A stretch of DNA of 64,000 nt, from NCBI GenBank assembly GCA_027919835.1, contig JANVFP010000014.1:1054001-1118000 (forward strand), written 5' to 3'. Below the pieces are notes generated by a model that saw only the letters and a program-made list of their open reading frames with translations, was not told where the DNA came from and did no database searches. This stretch comes from Lentinula raphanica. Its lineage: Eukaryota > Basidiomycota > Agaricomycetes > Agaricales > Omphalotaceae. Positions 23,922 through 35,971 of the stretch are shown piece by piece (position 1 is the first letter of the stretch; every line of letters begins with the position of its first letter). The position numbers and the translations under genes were made by a program.

Positions 23922-25098
23922 CATCCAATGCTTCCTGGATGTGGTCTGATAAGCAGGGCCATGTCCGCTGGACATGGCAAGAGACTGGAAACCTCAGCGG
24001 CACCCACTGTGTACTACTATATTGGTTAAAACAATGGATAGATTAGTCATCCAATGCTTCCTGGATGCTGCACATGGCAATAGACTGGAAACCTCAGCGG
24101 CACCCACTGTGTACTACTATATTGGTTAAAACAATGGATAGATTAGTCATCCAATGCTTCCTGGATGCTGCACATGGCAATAGACTGGAAACCTCAGCGG
24201 CACCAGCTGTGTACCACTATATTGGTTAAGGCAAGGCATAGATTAGGGGGCCCAGTGCACTCAAATAGTCATCCAATGCTTCCTGGCTGTGGTCTGATAA
24301 GCAGGACCATGTCTACTGCACGTGGCAAGAGACTGGAAACCTCAGCGGCACCCGCTGTGTACCATGGTATTAGTTAAGACAATGGATAGATTAGGGGTCC
24401 CAATGCACTCAGATAGTCATCCAATGCCTCCTGGATGTGGGCTGATGAGCAGGGCCATGTCCACTGCACATGGCAAGAGACTGGAAACCTCAGCGGCACC
24501 AGCTGTGTACCACTATATTGGTTAATACAATGGATAGATTAGGGGTCCGAATGCTCTCACATAATCATCCAATGCCTCCTGGATGTGGTCTGATAAGCAG
24601 GACCATGTCCACTGCACATGGCAAGAGACTGGAAACCTCAGCGGCACCAGCTGTGTACCACTATATTGGTTAATACAATGGATAGATTAGGGGTCCCAAT
24701 GCACTGAGATAGTCATCCAATGCTTCCTGGATGTGGTCTGATGAGCAGGACCACTTCCGCTGCATGTGGCAAGAGACTGGAAACCTCAGCGGCACCAGCT
24801 GTGTACCACTATATTGGTTAATACAATGGATAGATTCGGGGTCCCAATGCACTCAGATAGCCATCCAATGCTTCCTGGATGTGGTCTGATGAGCAGGACC
24901 ATGTCGACTGCACATGGCAAGAGACTGGAAACCTCAGCGGCACCAGCTGTGTATTAGCAAGTGTGTACCACTATATGGGTGAAGACAATGGATAGATTAG
25001 GGGCCCCCATGCCGTCAGATAGTCATCCACTGCTTCCTGGATGTAGTCTGATAAGCAGGACCATGTCCACTGCACATGGCAAGAGACTGGAAACCTCA
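23922..25098 (+). repeat. 148-bp satellite array, block 6
   Basis: Resumes exactly at the CATCC duplication. Two short units lacking the GGGGTCCC segment (24040-24180) mirror those at 22020-22160. It breaks off after CTGGAAACCTCAG at 25098. Confidence 0.92.
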
Positions 25099-25576
25099 GG
25101 AACAAGAGGCGTGCGAGAGGTGCCGTCAGCTCGAAAGAGTGGAGGCTTGCGTACCTCAGAAAGGCAAAAACACCGTCGCCTGCCAGCCGTGCCATGACAA
25201 TAAACAACAGTGCACCTTCACTGGATCCGTCGCCACAGCGCCCACTCGAAAGTCGAAACCTCGGAAGGCCAAGGTACCACTTCCTCATTGGCCGGAAACC
25301 AGCTCCTCTAGATTAACAAACCTGGAGATTGATATTCAGGCCCTAAAGGAAGGGTTTGTTGACATGGTCCAAGGTCAACACGAACTCACAGAGTTGGTTC
25401 AGGACTCCCAAGCTATGACGGACCAGCGCCTACAGGCACTCGAGAGGAGGTTTTCTAACCTCGAAGGAACTCTCGTGAACTTGATGAGGGTAGCACTGGG
25501 AGTAAAGGAAGGTGAAGGGGAGGATCAGGAGAAGGAAGCACCAAAGGGATCGGATTCGGAGGGAGACAAAGAGTAG
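25099..25576 (+). CDS. Cysteine-rich coiled-coil protein, 5'-truncated
   Basis: The frame is open from the satellite junction to a TAG at 25574-25576, about 158 residues of non-satellite origin. The start has six cysteines, C-x2-C-x8-C-x10-C-x2-C-x6-C (CERC ... CQPC ... C), reminiscent of fungal Zn2Cys6-type clusters but with different spacing. A basic PTRKSKPRKAK patch follows, then a heptad-patterned helix (about residues 80-135) likely to form a coiled coil, and an acidic tail. The natural start is missing: translation upstream reads satellite. Related cysteine-cluster proteins are common beside retroelements in mushroom genomes (general knowledge). I read it as a truncated retroelement-associated or host gene copy, not as a working gene. 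Confidence 0.45.
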
Positions 25577-25938
25577 GGACTTGTAAATAAACTTGTTGTA
25601 TATAAATTTCTTGGTTTTTCTTGAAGTCCAAATTGTATATACTAAAACTTGTTAATTGTGAAGTCCAAATGAAAGAAAAATATTAAAGTAACTATAATAA
25701 TGAAAACAGTGATGAGTCCGACGGAGATCCGTCGGAATTGACTTAGAAAAATTTAAGAAAAAAATATAAACGCTCAATTTACTATCATTGCGTTTATACT
25801 CAATCAGTATAAATACCAAGAGTGTTGAATAGAATACACCGAAGTGTAGTGTTAGTACAACAATGAAAACAGAAGTAAAATCAATGATATAAAATGAACA
25901 CATAGCTAAGTCAAAGGTCCGGGTTTGTCTGGATACCG
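25577..25938. other. AT-rich tail of the inserted fragment
   Basis: Non-coding sequence after the cysteine-rich frame, including TTGTATATAAATTTCTTGG and likely 3'-UTR-like AT-rich runs. The whole 25099-25938 insert lies between the two halves of one satellite unit (CCTCAG / CGGCACCAGC) without a clear target duplication. Confidence 0.4.
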
Positions 25939-25965
25939 GCACCAGCTGTGTATTACTATATTTCT
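25939..25965 (+). repeat. Satellite remnant
   Basis: A 27-bp remnant (CGGCACCAGCTGTGTATTAC onward) that continues the unit broken at 25098, and is itself broken by the next insert. Confidence 0.75.
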
Positions 25966-27616
25966 GGCCCGTTAACGAGGTATAAAGTCAGTTCTTAGTA
26001 TAATGCCTTATGACAGGTCACTTAGCACGAACACAAAGTACAACTTCACGGATTCGTCAATCAAATTGTGTCTTGTAAGCTCTTTTAGATCCGCAATACT
26101 GGTCAGCATCACAAAGTGACACAGATATACCAGCCGTAAGATCTGGACTCAGGGGTTTGTTTTGAGTGGCTTCCACTCGGATAAGGGTTTTAGGCTCGGA
26201 AAGCAACGGGGCGATTCCGCTCCCGGGTGAAGCAGTACTGATCACTATTCTCAGTAAAACCTCGAAGATCATGCAGATCACCAATCACTACGTGTCAACT
26301 TGAACAGAGCCACCAAAACTCTGCACGTTCACTTGGCACAACCTGAGACCAAGTCCTCTGTATCTCCGGAATGGAGTCTACCTTCAACTAGCAAGTGACA
26401 GGCACCAAGTCACGTATGGATGAAAAGGATTACCAGTTCAGAGAGATCTGGGCGCGAAACTTATTTCATTTGTGCGGATACAGGTCTTCATCAGGAAAAA
26501 TATTCTCATCTCTAGAGTCCCCAGAGATACCCCCCCATTCCTACGCTGCTCAGAGATTTTTGTGAGCTTTGAAAGATCAAAAAACATCCTAGAGATCCTG
26601 AAAGCATCAGAAAGCATCAGAAAGCACCAGAAAGTACCAGAAAGCACCCAGAGAATTTTTAGAAGCCTCAAAGAACTCAGATACTCTAGGCTCTCTGAGA
26701 CTACCTAGGAATTGGGGGGTATCTCTGGGGACTCTAGAGATGAGAATATTTTTCCTGATGTTTAAGTACACAATACCCGTATTTGTCCTTGATCTAGTAG
26801 ATCTAGCTATTTCTATGGACGGAGTCTGATAATATACACTTAAATAGTAAAATATGACTGAAACGATACAAACACGCAAGGAAATAGTAAGGAAAACTGA
26901 GAAAAAGATGAAACTTGTCCGTATTTCATCGTACTTTTGCCAGATCTAGAAGACCACGCAAATTCCAACCATGGTCTGTGCGGCCTCCACATGCTAGGGT
27001 GCCTAACTCATCAGAGTGGCTCCTGCCTGTGTTGCTCAAGTGTTTCCGCGGAATAGTAGTGGTCTTCCCAAGTTAATGAGATGGACTTGCATGAGTGCTG
27101 GTCAAAGCTGTACATAGCATACGCTATATCCCAGTTTAGAACTTGAACATATGTGTGTTTCCGCTGCGGGTTTCACCCGTACTGCCACGGAAATGCGAGA
27201 TCATCATGTTTCCGATGGTTTCCGCCACTTTGCGTAGGGTTTCCGCGTGGTAACTCATCCGGATAGGTTCTCATCATGTCTGATCTGCTAGATCAAGTGA
27301 AATTTCCGTCATCACAGCCAAGTACCAAACTCAGTTGTGCCGATCCAGCAGAGCTTGATACTAAGTCAATATTCCCTTGGTGTGCTCGTACCAGTAGTCA
27401 GCATTCTTGAAGGATCCCCGACCAAGGGTGCGAGAAATAGCTCTAAGTGGATATTCATGGCTGATCCTGCCAAAGGATCTGTATCCTAGCTTATACTGAT
27501 ACAAGTTTGACTGCTAGTTCGGGCTCACTACAGTCCTTATTGATACTATGCAATGGACTAAGTTGATCATTTTGATCATTGCATGCTTGCGCGGAAAAAC
27601 CGCGCAACACCGTGAT
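25966..27616. other. Unassigned insert in the satellite
   Basis: About 1.65 kb unrelated to the satellite, containing a CATCAGG element (26489-26760). No protein of recognisable family is encoded. Repeated GTTTCCGC motifs occur at 27040-27250, and a GCGCGG...CCGCGC hairpin lies near the right end (27586-27606). It may be part of another mobile element, but I cannot see matching ends. Confidence 0.4.
26489..26760. mobile_element. CATCAGG inverted-repeat element, copy 4
   Basis: A 272-bp element flanked by TT/TT. It is close to 13344-13614 but in the opposite orientation. Ends CATCAGGAAAAATATTCTCA and TATTTTTCCTGATG; internal CCCCAGAGATACCCCCCC / GGGGGGTATCTCTGGGG; centre of GAAAGCATCA repeats. 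Confidence 0.87.
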
Positions 27617-29179
27617 TGGAAACCTCAGTTGCAGCAGCTGTGTACCACTATATTGGTTAATACAATAGATAGATTAGGGGGCCCAAGGCACTCAGATAGT
27701 CATCCAATGCCTCCTGGATGTGATCTGATGAGCAGGACCATGTCCACTGCACGTGGCAAGAGACTGGAAACCTCAGCGGCACCAGCTGTGTACCACTATA
27801 TTGGGAAATACAATGGATAGGATTAGGGGTCCCTATGCCGTCAGATAGTCATCCCATGCTTCCTGGATGCGGTCTGATAAGCAGAACCCTGTCCACTGCA
27901 CGTGGAAAGAGACTGGAAACCTCAGCGGCACCAGCTGTGTACTACTGTATTGGGAAATACAATGGATAGACTAGGGGTCCCTATGCCGTCAGATAGTCAT
28001 CCAATGCTTCCTGGATGTGGACTGATAAGCTAGACCATGTCCACTGCATGTGACAAGTGACTGGAAACCTCAGCAGCAGCAGCTGTGTACCACTATATTG
28101 GTTAAGACAATGGATAGATTAGGGGGCCCAATGCACTCAGATAGTCATCCAATGCTTCCTGGATGTGGCCTGAGGAGCAGGACCATGTCCACTGCACGTG
28201 GCAAGAGACTGGAAACCTCAGCGGCACCAGCTGTGTACTACTATATTGGTTAAGACAAGGAATAGATTAGGGGGCCCAATGCACTCAGATAGTCATCCAA
28301 TGCTTCCTGGATGTGGCCTGATGAGCAGGACCACGTCACTGCACATGGCAAGAGACTGGAAACCTCAGCTGCATCAGCTGTGTGCTACTATATTGGTTAA
28401 TAACATGAATAGATTAGGAGGCCCAATGCTGTCAGATAGTCATCCAATGCTTCCTGGATGTCGTCTGACACACAGCAGTATTTTCTTTGCATGTGGTCAC
28501 TGACTGGAAACCTCAGTACCATTATATTGGTTGATAAAATGGGTAGATTAGGGATCCCAATGCAGTTAGATAGTCATTCAATGCTTCCTGGATGTGGTCA
28601 GATAGTCCTCCACTGCTTCCAGAATGTGGTCAGATAAGCAGGAGTATTTCCACTGCATGTGGCCCATGATTGGAAACCTCAGTTGCAGCAGCTGTGTATT
28701 AATATATTGGGAAATACAAGGGATGGACTAGGGGTCCCTATGCCATCAGATAGTTATCTAATGCTTCCTGGATGTGGTCTGACAAGTAGGACCATGCTCA
28801 CTGCACATGGCAAGAGACTAGAAACCTCAGTGGCACCAGCGGTGTATCACTATTTTGGGTAAGACATGGAATAGATTAGGGGCCCCAATGCATTCAGATA
28901 GTCAACCAATGCTTCCTGGATGTGGTTAAGCAGGGCCATGTCCACTGCACGTGGCAAGAGACTGGAAACCTCAGCGGCACCAGCTGTGTACTACTGTATT
29001 GGGAAATACAATGGGTAGACTAGGGGGCCCAATGCACTCAGATAGTCATCCAATGCCTCTTGGATGTGGTCTGATGAGCAGGACTATATCTACTGCGCAT
29101 GGCAAGAGACTGGAAACCTCAGCGGCACCAGCTGTGTACCACTATATTGGTTAATATAATGAATAGATTGAGGGGGCCC
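27617..29179 (+). repeat. 148-bp satellite array, block 7
   Basis: More diverged units. Around 28464-28745 a distinctive variant run (GACACACAGCAGTATTTTC, then TCCTCCACTGCTTCCAGAAT) occurs, which is found again at 58735-59020 on the other side of the big element. The block ends in GGGGCCC (29173-29179), the left copy of that element's target duplication. Confidence 0.92.
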
Positions 29180-29331
29180 CACTTCAGGCACTCCTAAATC
29201 CTACCGACTTAGGGGGAAATACCCAAATACCCATGCCTAATGGGGGGGAATACCGGGTATATACCCAGTGGGTATTACCAGCCCTGGTAATACCCACCCT
29301 TCAGTGCCAGGGGTCCTGGCGAGGTAATACC
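29180..29331 (+). repeat. Left terminal inverted repeat
   Basis: 152 bp matching the right end in reverse: CACTTCAGGCACTCCTAAAT, then AATACCCATGCCTAATGGGG, then CAGTGCCAGGGGTCCTGGCG and GAGGTAATACC. It contains about 29 bp extra (AGTGGGTATTACCAGCCCTG region), itself made of GGTATTACC/GGTAATACC palindromes. Confidence 0.9.
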
Positions 29332-29937
29332 ATTGTGGGTATTACCAGGTCTATATATTTACTGACTTATGCTACTACACAATCCAGATGCATATAGCAC
29401 ATGTTGTGCTATCCCTATTACTACTATTAGATGTTTTGGCACTGGGCAGATACTCTTGTTTCTTAGCTGCTGTCAAGATGAAATTCATAAATATTATAGA
29501 CTGATTCATAACTCCTGCTTATGCATTACACAACATCCTCACTCTATATACTAATGCTATCTTGTCCCTTGTTGTGATAGGAATATCAATTTACAACCTA
29601 TTGATACTCATATTCAAGAAGAATGCAACCTAACTGGCATTATGACCTGACCTATATAGTATTACCAGACAGTTATTATATCAATTGTCATACCTAGCTT
29701 GGTAATACCCTCATGGTAATACCACTCATCTCAGGTTGGTAATATCACTCATCCTAAGTTGGTATTACCTTCCATGGTAATACCACTTATCCTAAGTTGG
29801 TATTACCTCTGATGGTAATACCACTTATCCTAAGTTGGTATTACCTCTGATGGTAATACCACTCATTCTAAGTCAGTATTACTCCTTATGGTTACACCTT
29901 TCATACTGAGTTGGTATCATGTCTCTTCATAATACCA
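29332..29937. repeat. Left subterminal region with GGTAATACC repeats
   Basis: From 29332 to 29690 I see nothing. From about 29698 the 9-bp palindrome GGTAATACC/GGTATTACC recurs every 15-25 bp, in a larger unit of about 38 bp (CACTTATCCTAAGTTGGTAT and variants), up to the end of the transposase pseudogene. The right subterminal region at 57320-57600 repeats the same motif. Confidence 0.8.
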
Positions 29938-30857
29938 CTATACTATATCATCCTGCATATCACTATACATGTCAGTTACTGTCAAAGCATCAATATGTTC
30001 TATTAAACCTATGTCCAAGTCATCTTCATCCAACTCTGAGTCCTCATCAACCTCCTCTGACTCACAGATCTGATCAACCAGCTCTGCCTGAATCTCATGC
30101 TCAACTTCCCTTAGCTCATCTGGACCAGGTCCCTGAAAACATGGTATGAATTCCGGTGGAAGTTCATTCAATGCTTGAGTCCACAAGACTGACAACCGGA
30201 TGAGATTTATGCGCCGCCCCCAAAGCTGATATTGAAGATCAAGATCTGTCATAACTCTGTAAAAAATTGATTGGTAAAACTTTTGAAAGAGAATACCTTG
30301 TGTATTACTGATACCAGCTATGACAACCTTCCATTCTTCAGAAAACCACTCCTCCATCATGAGGACCTCATGCTTCAATCGAACCAGCTCTTCATCACAG
30401 CGATCTCACAGTAGTATACCTTGTATACCTACTCTGACCTGGTCATCTGACAACCAAAGTGGAGGATCAACTGAGTCATCATCACCTTCAAGCCCACAGT
30501 CATCCCAAATTGCATCATCAACATCCAGTGAGAAAAGTTCCTTCATGGGAATTGGACGAGGAGCTATAGCATGAGCAGGAGCTCTCTTCTTAGCAATCTG
30601 TTCAGCCATCTTTTCACAGAGCTTGTTATAGTTACGAGCAAGAGACTGAATGCCCCCATCACGCTGCTTGACAGTGTCTTCAGTTGTCTATGGAGTTTGC
30701 ATTGCGAAGCTAAGTGATTATATCAATGAAATGTAATAGATAAATCCAAGTTACTATCACTCACTATTCATTTGCCGTCGAAAGCTTCATTCAAGGCAGT
30801 CACGTTCAAACTTGCGGGCTTGTAAGCACTGTCGTAAACGGACTTTCAGAGCATGAG

Positions 30858-32002
30858 CATCAGCAAAAATGTTCTGTGCTCAGGGCTACCCAACATAGAT
30901 CTCAAAGAATTCCAGGTTGCCTGGGGTCTCTAGAGTCTTCAGTGTCTTTGGTGTCTCCTGAGACACCCCCCAAAACCTAAAGCCTTCAGAGTTCCTTAAA
31001 TGTCTTTCAAAATCTCTGAATTTCTTTGGATATCTTTGAAAATCTTTGAAAATCTTTAGAAATCTTTGAATATCTCTGAGAATCTCTGAGAGTCTTCCAG
31101 AGATATTTAGATATCTTTCAAAGATTTTCCAAAGCTCTTTCATGAGTTCAAATGATTCAAAAACTTATTCAATCACTTTTGCTTCATCATATGATACTCT
31201 ATCTATTGCTCTTATATTGACTATATCTACTAATACCCATATATTATGATATACTGTATTTGAACTTGATAACTATTAATTTCGGAACACATTCTGATTA
31301 TATGTATTATAATATATTATTACAACCATTATGTATGTGTAATGTTAATAAATATAATAGATAACAATGTATATAGTATATGTTATTATAGCTATATTCA
31401 GATTTTGACCTGGTGAAGTTCTTTTTGATTGTACACAGTCCACGGTGGCAGTTCATGTGACCACCTATATTATTGACAACTGTGAGTTATAATATTTTAA
31501 CTGATATCTACACTGTATTACTATACTATACTATCTTCTAGATATTAAGATGCAATAGTATCTTATTTCATATTCAATATCTCAAATTTCAAATTTTTGC
31601 AAACACTCAAAGTCTTCAGAGAAGCTCAAATATCTTTCAAAGATGTTCAAAGATATTCAAAGATATTCAAAGATCTTTCAAAGATATTCAGAGAACATGA
31701 AAAATCTCAAGAAATCTTTAGGATATTGGAAAAAACCTAGGCAGCTCAGAGTATCCAAGCTCTCTAGAGTATCTGAAGAGCTCAGGTTATTCCCAAAAAC
31801 CTGGACCATTTTGGGGATCTCTGAGTTACCTTTGAACAACTCAGAAACAATTCTAAAGAATTTCAAGGAAACCAAATTTTGAGCCCTTTTCCCAAAGAGT
31901 TCTGAAAGTCTAGATACTTTAAACTATTTGAAAGACTTTAGACTTTTGGGGGAATCTCTGGTGTCTTTGAAAGATCTCTGGTCAGGGGTATTTTTCCTGA
32001 TG
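30858..32002. mobile_element. Long CATCAGC/CATCAGG element in the KDZ gene
   Basis: 1145 bp: the left end is CATCAGCAAAAATG, the right end GGTATTTTTCCTGATG, flanked by GAG/GAG. Removing it with one GAG rejoins the transposase frame (residues ...TDRMNA then HALKVR...). The ends are rich in imperfect CTTTGAAAATCT-type repeats in both arms; the AT-rich middle (31140-31600) is unlike the short copies. No protein is encoded. Confidence 0.8.
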
Positions 32003-32290
32003 GAGCATTCATGCGATCAGTAACAAAAGGACTTGATGCTAGATGTTGATATTCCTTTTCTCCATCAACTCCTAGTGCCTTTTCTTTTGCTGCCAATGCT
32101 GATTGTGTATTAATGAGCTTTTCTTGAAGCAAAGGAAGTTCCAATTCAGCTTCGGCAATTTCGTATGGCTCTGATGATGGATTAGCAATGATATCTTCAA
32201 GATTTTTGATGCTTTTGCGTAAGGTATCACGAGCTTTCCTAATGTGAAGGGCAGCCTCAATGGCAATTTTGCCAGCAGTGCGAGATTGAC

Positions 32291-32714
32291 CTACAAAAAA
32301 TAAGTCAGAAGATTGAAGTTAAATTTAAATGACATTGGGTAATACCAGCCATGGGTATTACCAGGCATGGGTATTACCACTGAAGGTATTACCAGCTATG
32401 GGTAATACCAGCCATGGGTATTACCAGGCATGGGTATTACCAGGCATGGGTATTACCAGACATGGGTATTACCAGCCATGGGTATTACCACTGAAGGTAT
32501 TACCAGCTATGGGTAATACCAGCTATGGGTAATACCAGACATGGGTATTACCAGCTATGGGTAATACCAGACATGGGTAATACCAGACATGGGTATTACC
32601 AGCTATGGGTAATACCAGACATGGGTATTACCAGCTATGGGTAATACCAGACATGGTATTACCAGCCATGGGTAATACCAGCAAGTGATATTTCAAGGAG
32701 GAACAAGTACTCAC
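32291..32714 (-). repeat. KDZ intron filled by GGTAATACC minisatellite
   Basis: On the gene strand the intron has donor GTGAGTACTT (32714) and acceptor TTTTTTGTAG (32291), 424 nt against 50-90 nt for the other introns. Positions 32331-32690 hold about twenty copies of GGTAATACCAGCCATG and the inverse GGTATTACCAGACATG. It is the same palindrome as in the terminal and subterminal repeats. Confidence 0.85.
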
Positions 32715-34408
32715 AAGGAGATGGCATTATTGTATGTGCCTTTTGCTCTTCCCACTGCTCATGCAAGAATTCTGGGTCATAAGTAGACCACCGCACATTC
32801 ATGTCAGCTTCTTCACGCTTTGTTTGAGTTAGCCTCCATTTTTGTGCAATCCAGAGTCCAAACCCTCTTAGGCTTTCATTATCAGCATGCTGAATTTGAG
32901 AGTCCAGTGTATAGAGCCGAATGTAGTGCTGTAATACTGTTATGACTTATAACTGATATGAAAATTTAAACATCACTTACACCACAGACCCGCAAATAAG
33001 CTATGAGTTTACTGATTGAGTGCCAAAAGCGCTCACACCCTTCGCCATCAGATAGTCCAAAGCCTGCACATTTCCGAGGATGGTAAACACATTGACATCC
33101 CCAGCCATGACCAAACGCATGGAAGACAGAAATTGAAAAGCGTATGCAAGGCAGATTGTCCTTCATGAAACCCCATTTGATACAGCTACGTTCTAGTTGA
33201 CAGGCGATATCGTAGAGGAGGCCAATGGTGGAAGTGGGCGGGATATGATTGAATAGTTGGTCCAACAGGGCAAAGGCATAGTACTGCCATTCTCCGGGAG
33301 TGGTCATGTTGACAAGCCAAAGAACACGGTCATGTCGACATAACAGGCCCATGAGTGCCGTTGAGTCGAAGAACTGAGTGCTTGCCTTCTCACGATACCC
33401 ATCTGCTGCTGTGAAGCTGTCATTGCAGGCATCGAGAACTGACTTGGGAACCTGTAGGCCTTCTTCAACTTCATCATCGCCGGTACTCCTAGCAGTTTGG
33501 GTAGGACAAGGTCTTTGTTCTTTGACTATGTTTTTCCATTCGTCGACATGCTCCTGAGCCAGAAAAACACTCCGCGGGTGAACATGTTCTGGATCCCGTG
33601 GCTGCTTGTTATGTTTTTGATTGAAACAGGCGTCAAGACAGACAATAAAACTAGTACTGACGGCATGTCAGTGTGCTAGTTTTCTCCATCCATGGAGGAT
33701 AACTTACCCATCCGTGAAGTCAGAGCTTCCACCAAAACAAAATGGGCATCGAGCCCGAAGGTATTGAGATGGCCATGTCCTGCTTGTGTTCGGTTCTTCC
33801 TCGTCATGCTGAGCTCGCTTCGAAGGTCTAGCAAGTTCTGCTCCTGTCTCTGGAACTGGTGTAGACGGAGTACGAGCTGACATTGTAGACAGAGTAGGAG
33901 GTGAAGGCATAGATGGAGTAGGAGGTAAGGATGGGGTATCGGTTATCTGCTGGCGTTGTATTTCCAGATAGGAGTCAACGAAGTGGTTGGTTGAGTTCTG
34001 TAGAGCGTTATACCACTGTAGAGCCATTGTGAAACAACAACGAAGAGGGTCCTAGGTCAGGGTGAGCTATAACACATATCCTTGATGATAAACAGGAAGT
34101 TATACCTTTCCTTTCATCTGATAACCCTGCCCCTTGAGAAAATCTTCGATTGTACTGCTCACGCTGCTGTGGTTGGGAGAGATGCGAAGAAAAAGTCATG
34201 TCACAAAATCGAGAACCCGTATGTCAACAGCTAATGTAGGCTCCTTGGGTGCACTACCAAACAGCCCACGTTCAATGAGTTGGACCGGAGCAGGACGGCA
34301 TTCACAGATATCTATGCTGAGCTTCTGAAGTTCTGCAGTGCGAGATGTTAACACTTTGATTTTAGGCAAGGTATCTAACTCACTGTTGAACCGCAATACC
34401 ACTATATC

Positions 34409-35971
34409 TGTTATAAAGTATAACACCCCCCAGCCTTCACTAATTTTTCCTAATTTTTCCCTATTTTTTCTGAGCCTTTACGAGCTCCAGAACGATGATA
34501 ACCCCTATGAACTGCATGAATGCCGAACCGGCGCTAATTCGGCATCGGCATTTACCCTCGGCGTTTAATCTCTGATCTCTTGTTTTTTCTCACTTACCAC
34601 CACCTCTCCGTTCCCTTTTTCATCTACTCCTTTGTTTCCTCAAACGTTCAAGACCCACGGAGCTTTTAGAAGGATGAGGAAGGACTTGGGAACTACCTAG
34701 AGGAGTGGAGACTTCGGCTCAAAGTCTGCCACTCATAATCCTTCGTGCATAATCCGTTCGTTTGATTACACTTCCTCATTCATTCTCAACAGGTAGGGAG
34801 ACGCGTTGTCGGCGACCGTCTATTCCTCGTCTCCATGCCGGGCTCATAACGTTGCATCGGCGACTCTTTTCTATACAACTCACCCCAGATCTCAAGGCGC
34901 CCTGGAATGTCGAGTCAACGTTTTGACTCGACGAATACTGATCTTTCTTCACCCACGAAGACTCCGGAGCCCCGCCTGTAGCCTCTCTATCCTTTTCCGG
35001 ACTTATACGACAGTAGGAACTTGCAACCATCGTCAAACCCTGCCAAAGGACCACGACATCCTCCGGCGACTCCTCCAATGCATCATCAATGATCGTTCGA
35101 GTAAACCACCTTACGAAGAACCCCGGTGCGACAACTGGACACCACGAACAGCCGTTCGTGTTGCTTTCATTATGGAGGCCCCGCGAACGCCTCCTAAGTG
35201 CACCCAATGGGCAGCACCTCTTCCTGGATCCCTCTGTCTCTGTAGCACTTCTGCTTGGACCCTCCACCCTGACTACCCAGAATCGCTGTTGGACTCCTAC
35301 TAACTCCTTCCCCAACCAGAAACCCAGGAACCTGGCCCAAGGAATGATGCCAGTGACATTTCGCCAAGGCGGCCGGGTTTCCCTGTTTCCTCTGACTAAC
35401 ACTAACTCCCTCCTTTCTCCTTAGTTCCGGCCTTGGACGACACGAAGGCTCATTCCTCCTCCCTCCTTTGGACCTTCACCTCCTGATTAGTCGTGTATTG
35501 CTACATAACGGCCGGGTCAATTCGTCACCATGTCGACCCGTGTCTGTTTTGTTATGTTTGTTTGATGACGCCGGATGGTTCCAGTAACAATGCGTATGCG
35601 TCGCAGCACTGGAACGTGTCATCGTAATTACTTTACGGTGACGTGTTCCCTCGCCGACATTCCTTTACCTACAAACTTTCCTTATATATCTACGTACTCA
35701 GAAACCTATAAATACTACCTGTATCCTCTGTATCTGGCCCCCCAGATCAGATATTTTCAATCTATTTGCAGTTTCCTAGTCTTCCTTGTGCTCTAACTAA
35801 CCTTGTAACAACACTAAGCTTCAAAACCAGAACCTAAGTCTCCCCTAATAAATCCAAATACTCGGTGTAGAATAACTGCTTAGCAGTCCTTCATCGTATG
35901 TGTGGATTTTTGTGCTCGTAACCCTCGAATCTCGGTACACTTGAAGGCTAGAGCATAGCAAGTACCTAACA
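34409..35971 (+). mobile_element. Solo LTR inside the KDZ gene
   Basis: 1563-bp solo LTR: TGTTATAAAGTATAACACC at the start, GTACCTAACA at the end, flanked by ATATC (34404-34408, 35972-35976). Deleting it and one ATATC restores the transposase frame. It is diverged from the LTR at 22403 but shares end sequences, a CpG-rich middle, a TCGACCCGTGTCT stretch and a TATA box (35707-35714). Confidence 0.9.

Noticed and set aside
90..24957. Dozens of 67-codon open frames, all alike, every 148 bp
   Set aside because: They come from the satellite. The unit is not a multiple of three, so the frames overlap, and variants change them freely with no sign of coding constraint.
34776..35424. 208-codon minus and 165-codon plus frames at 34.8-35.4 kb
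   Set aside because: Both lie in the CpG-rich middle of a solo LTR, overlap each other and show no family features.
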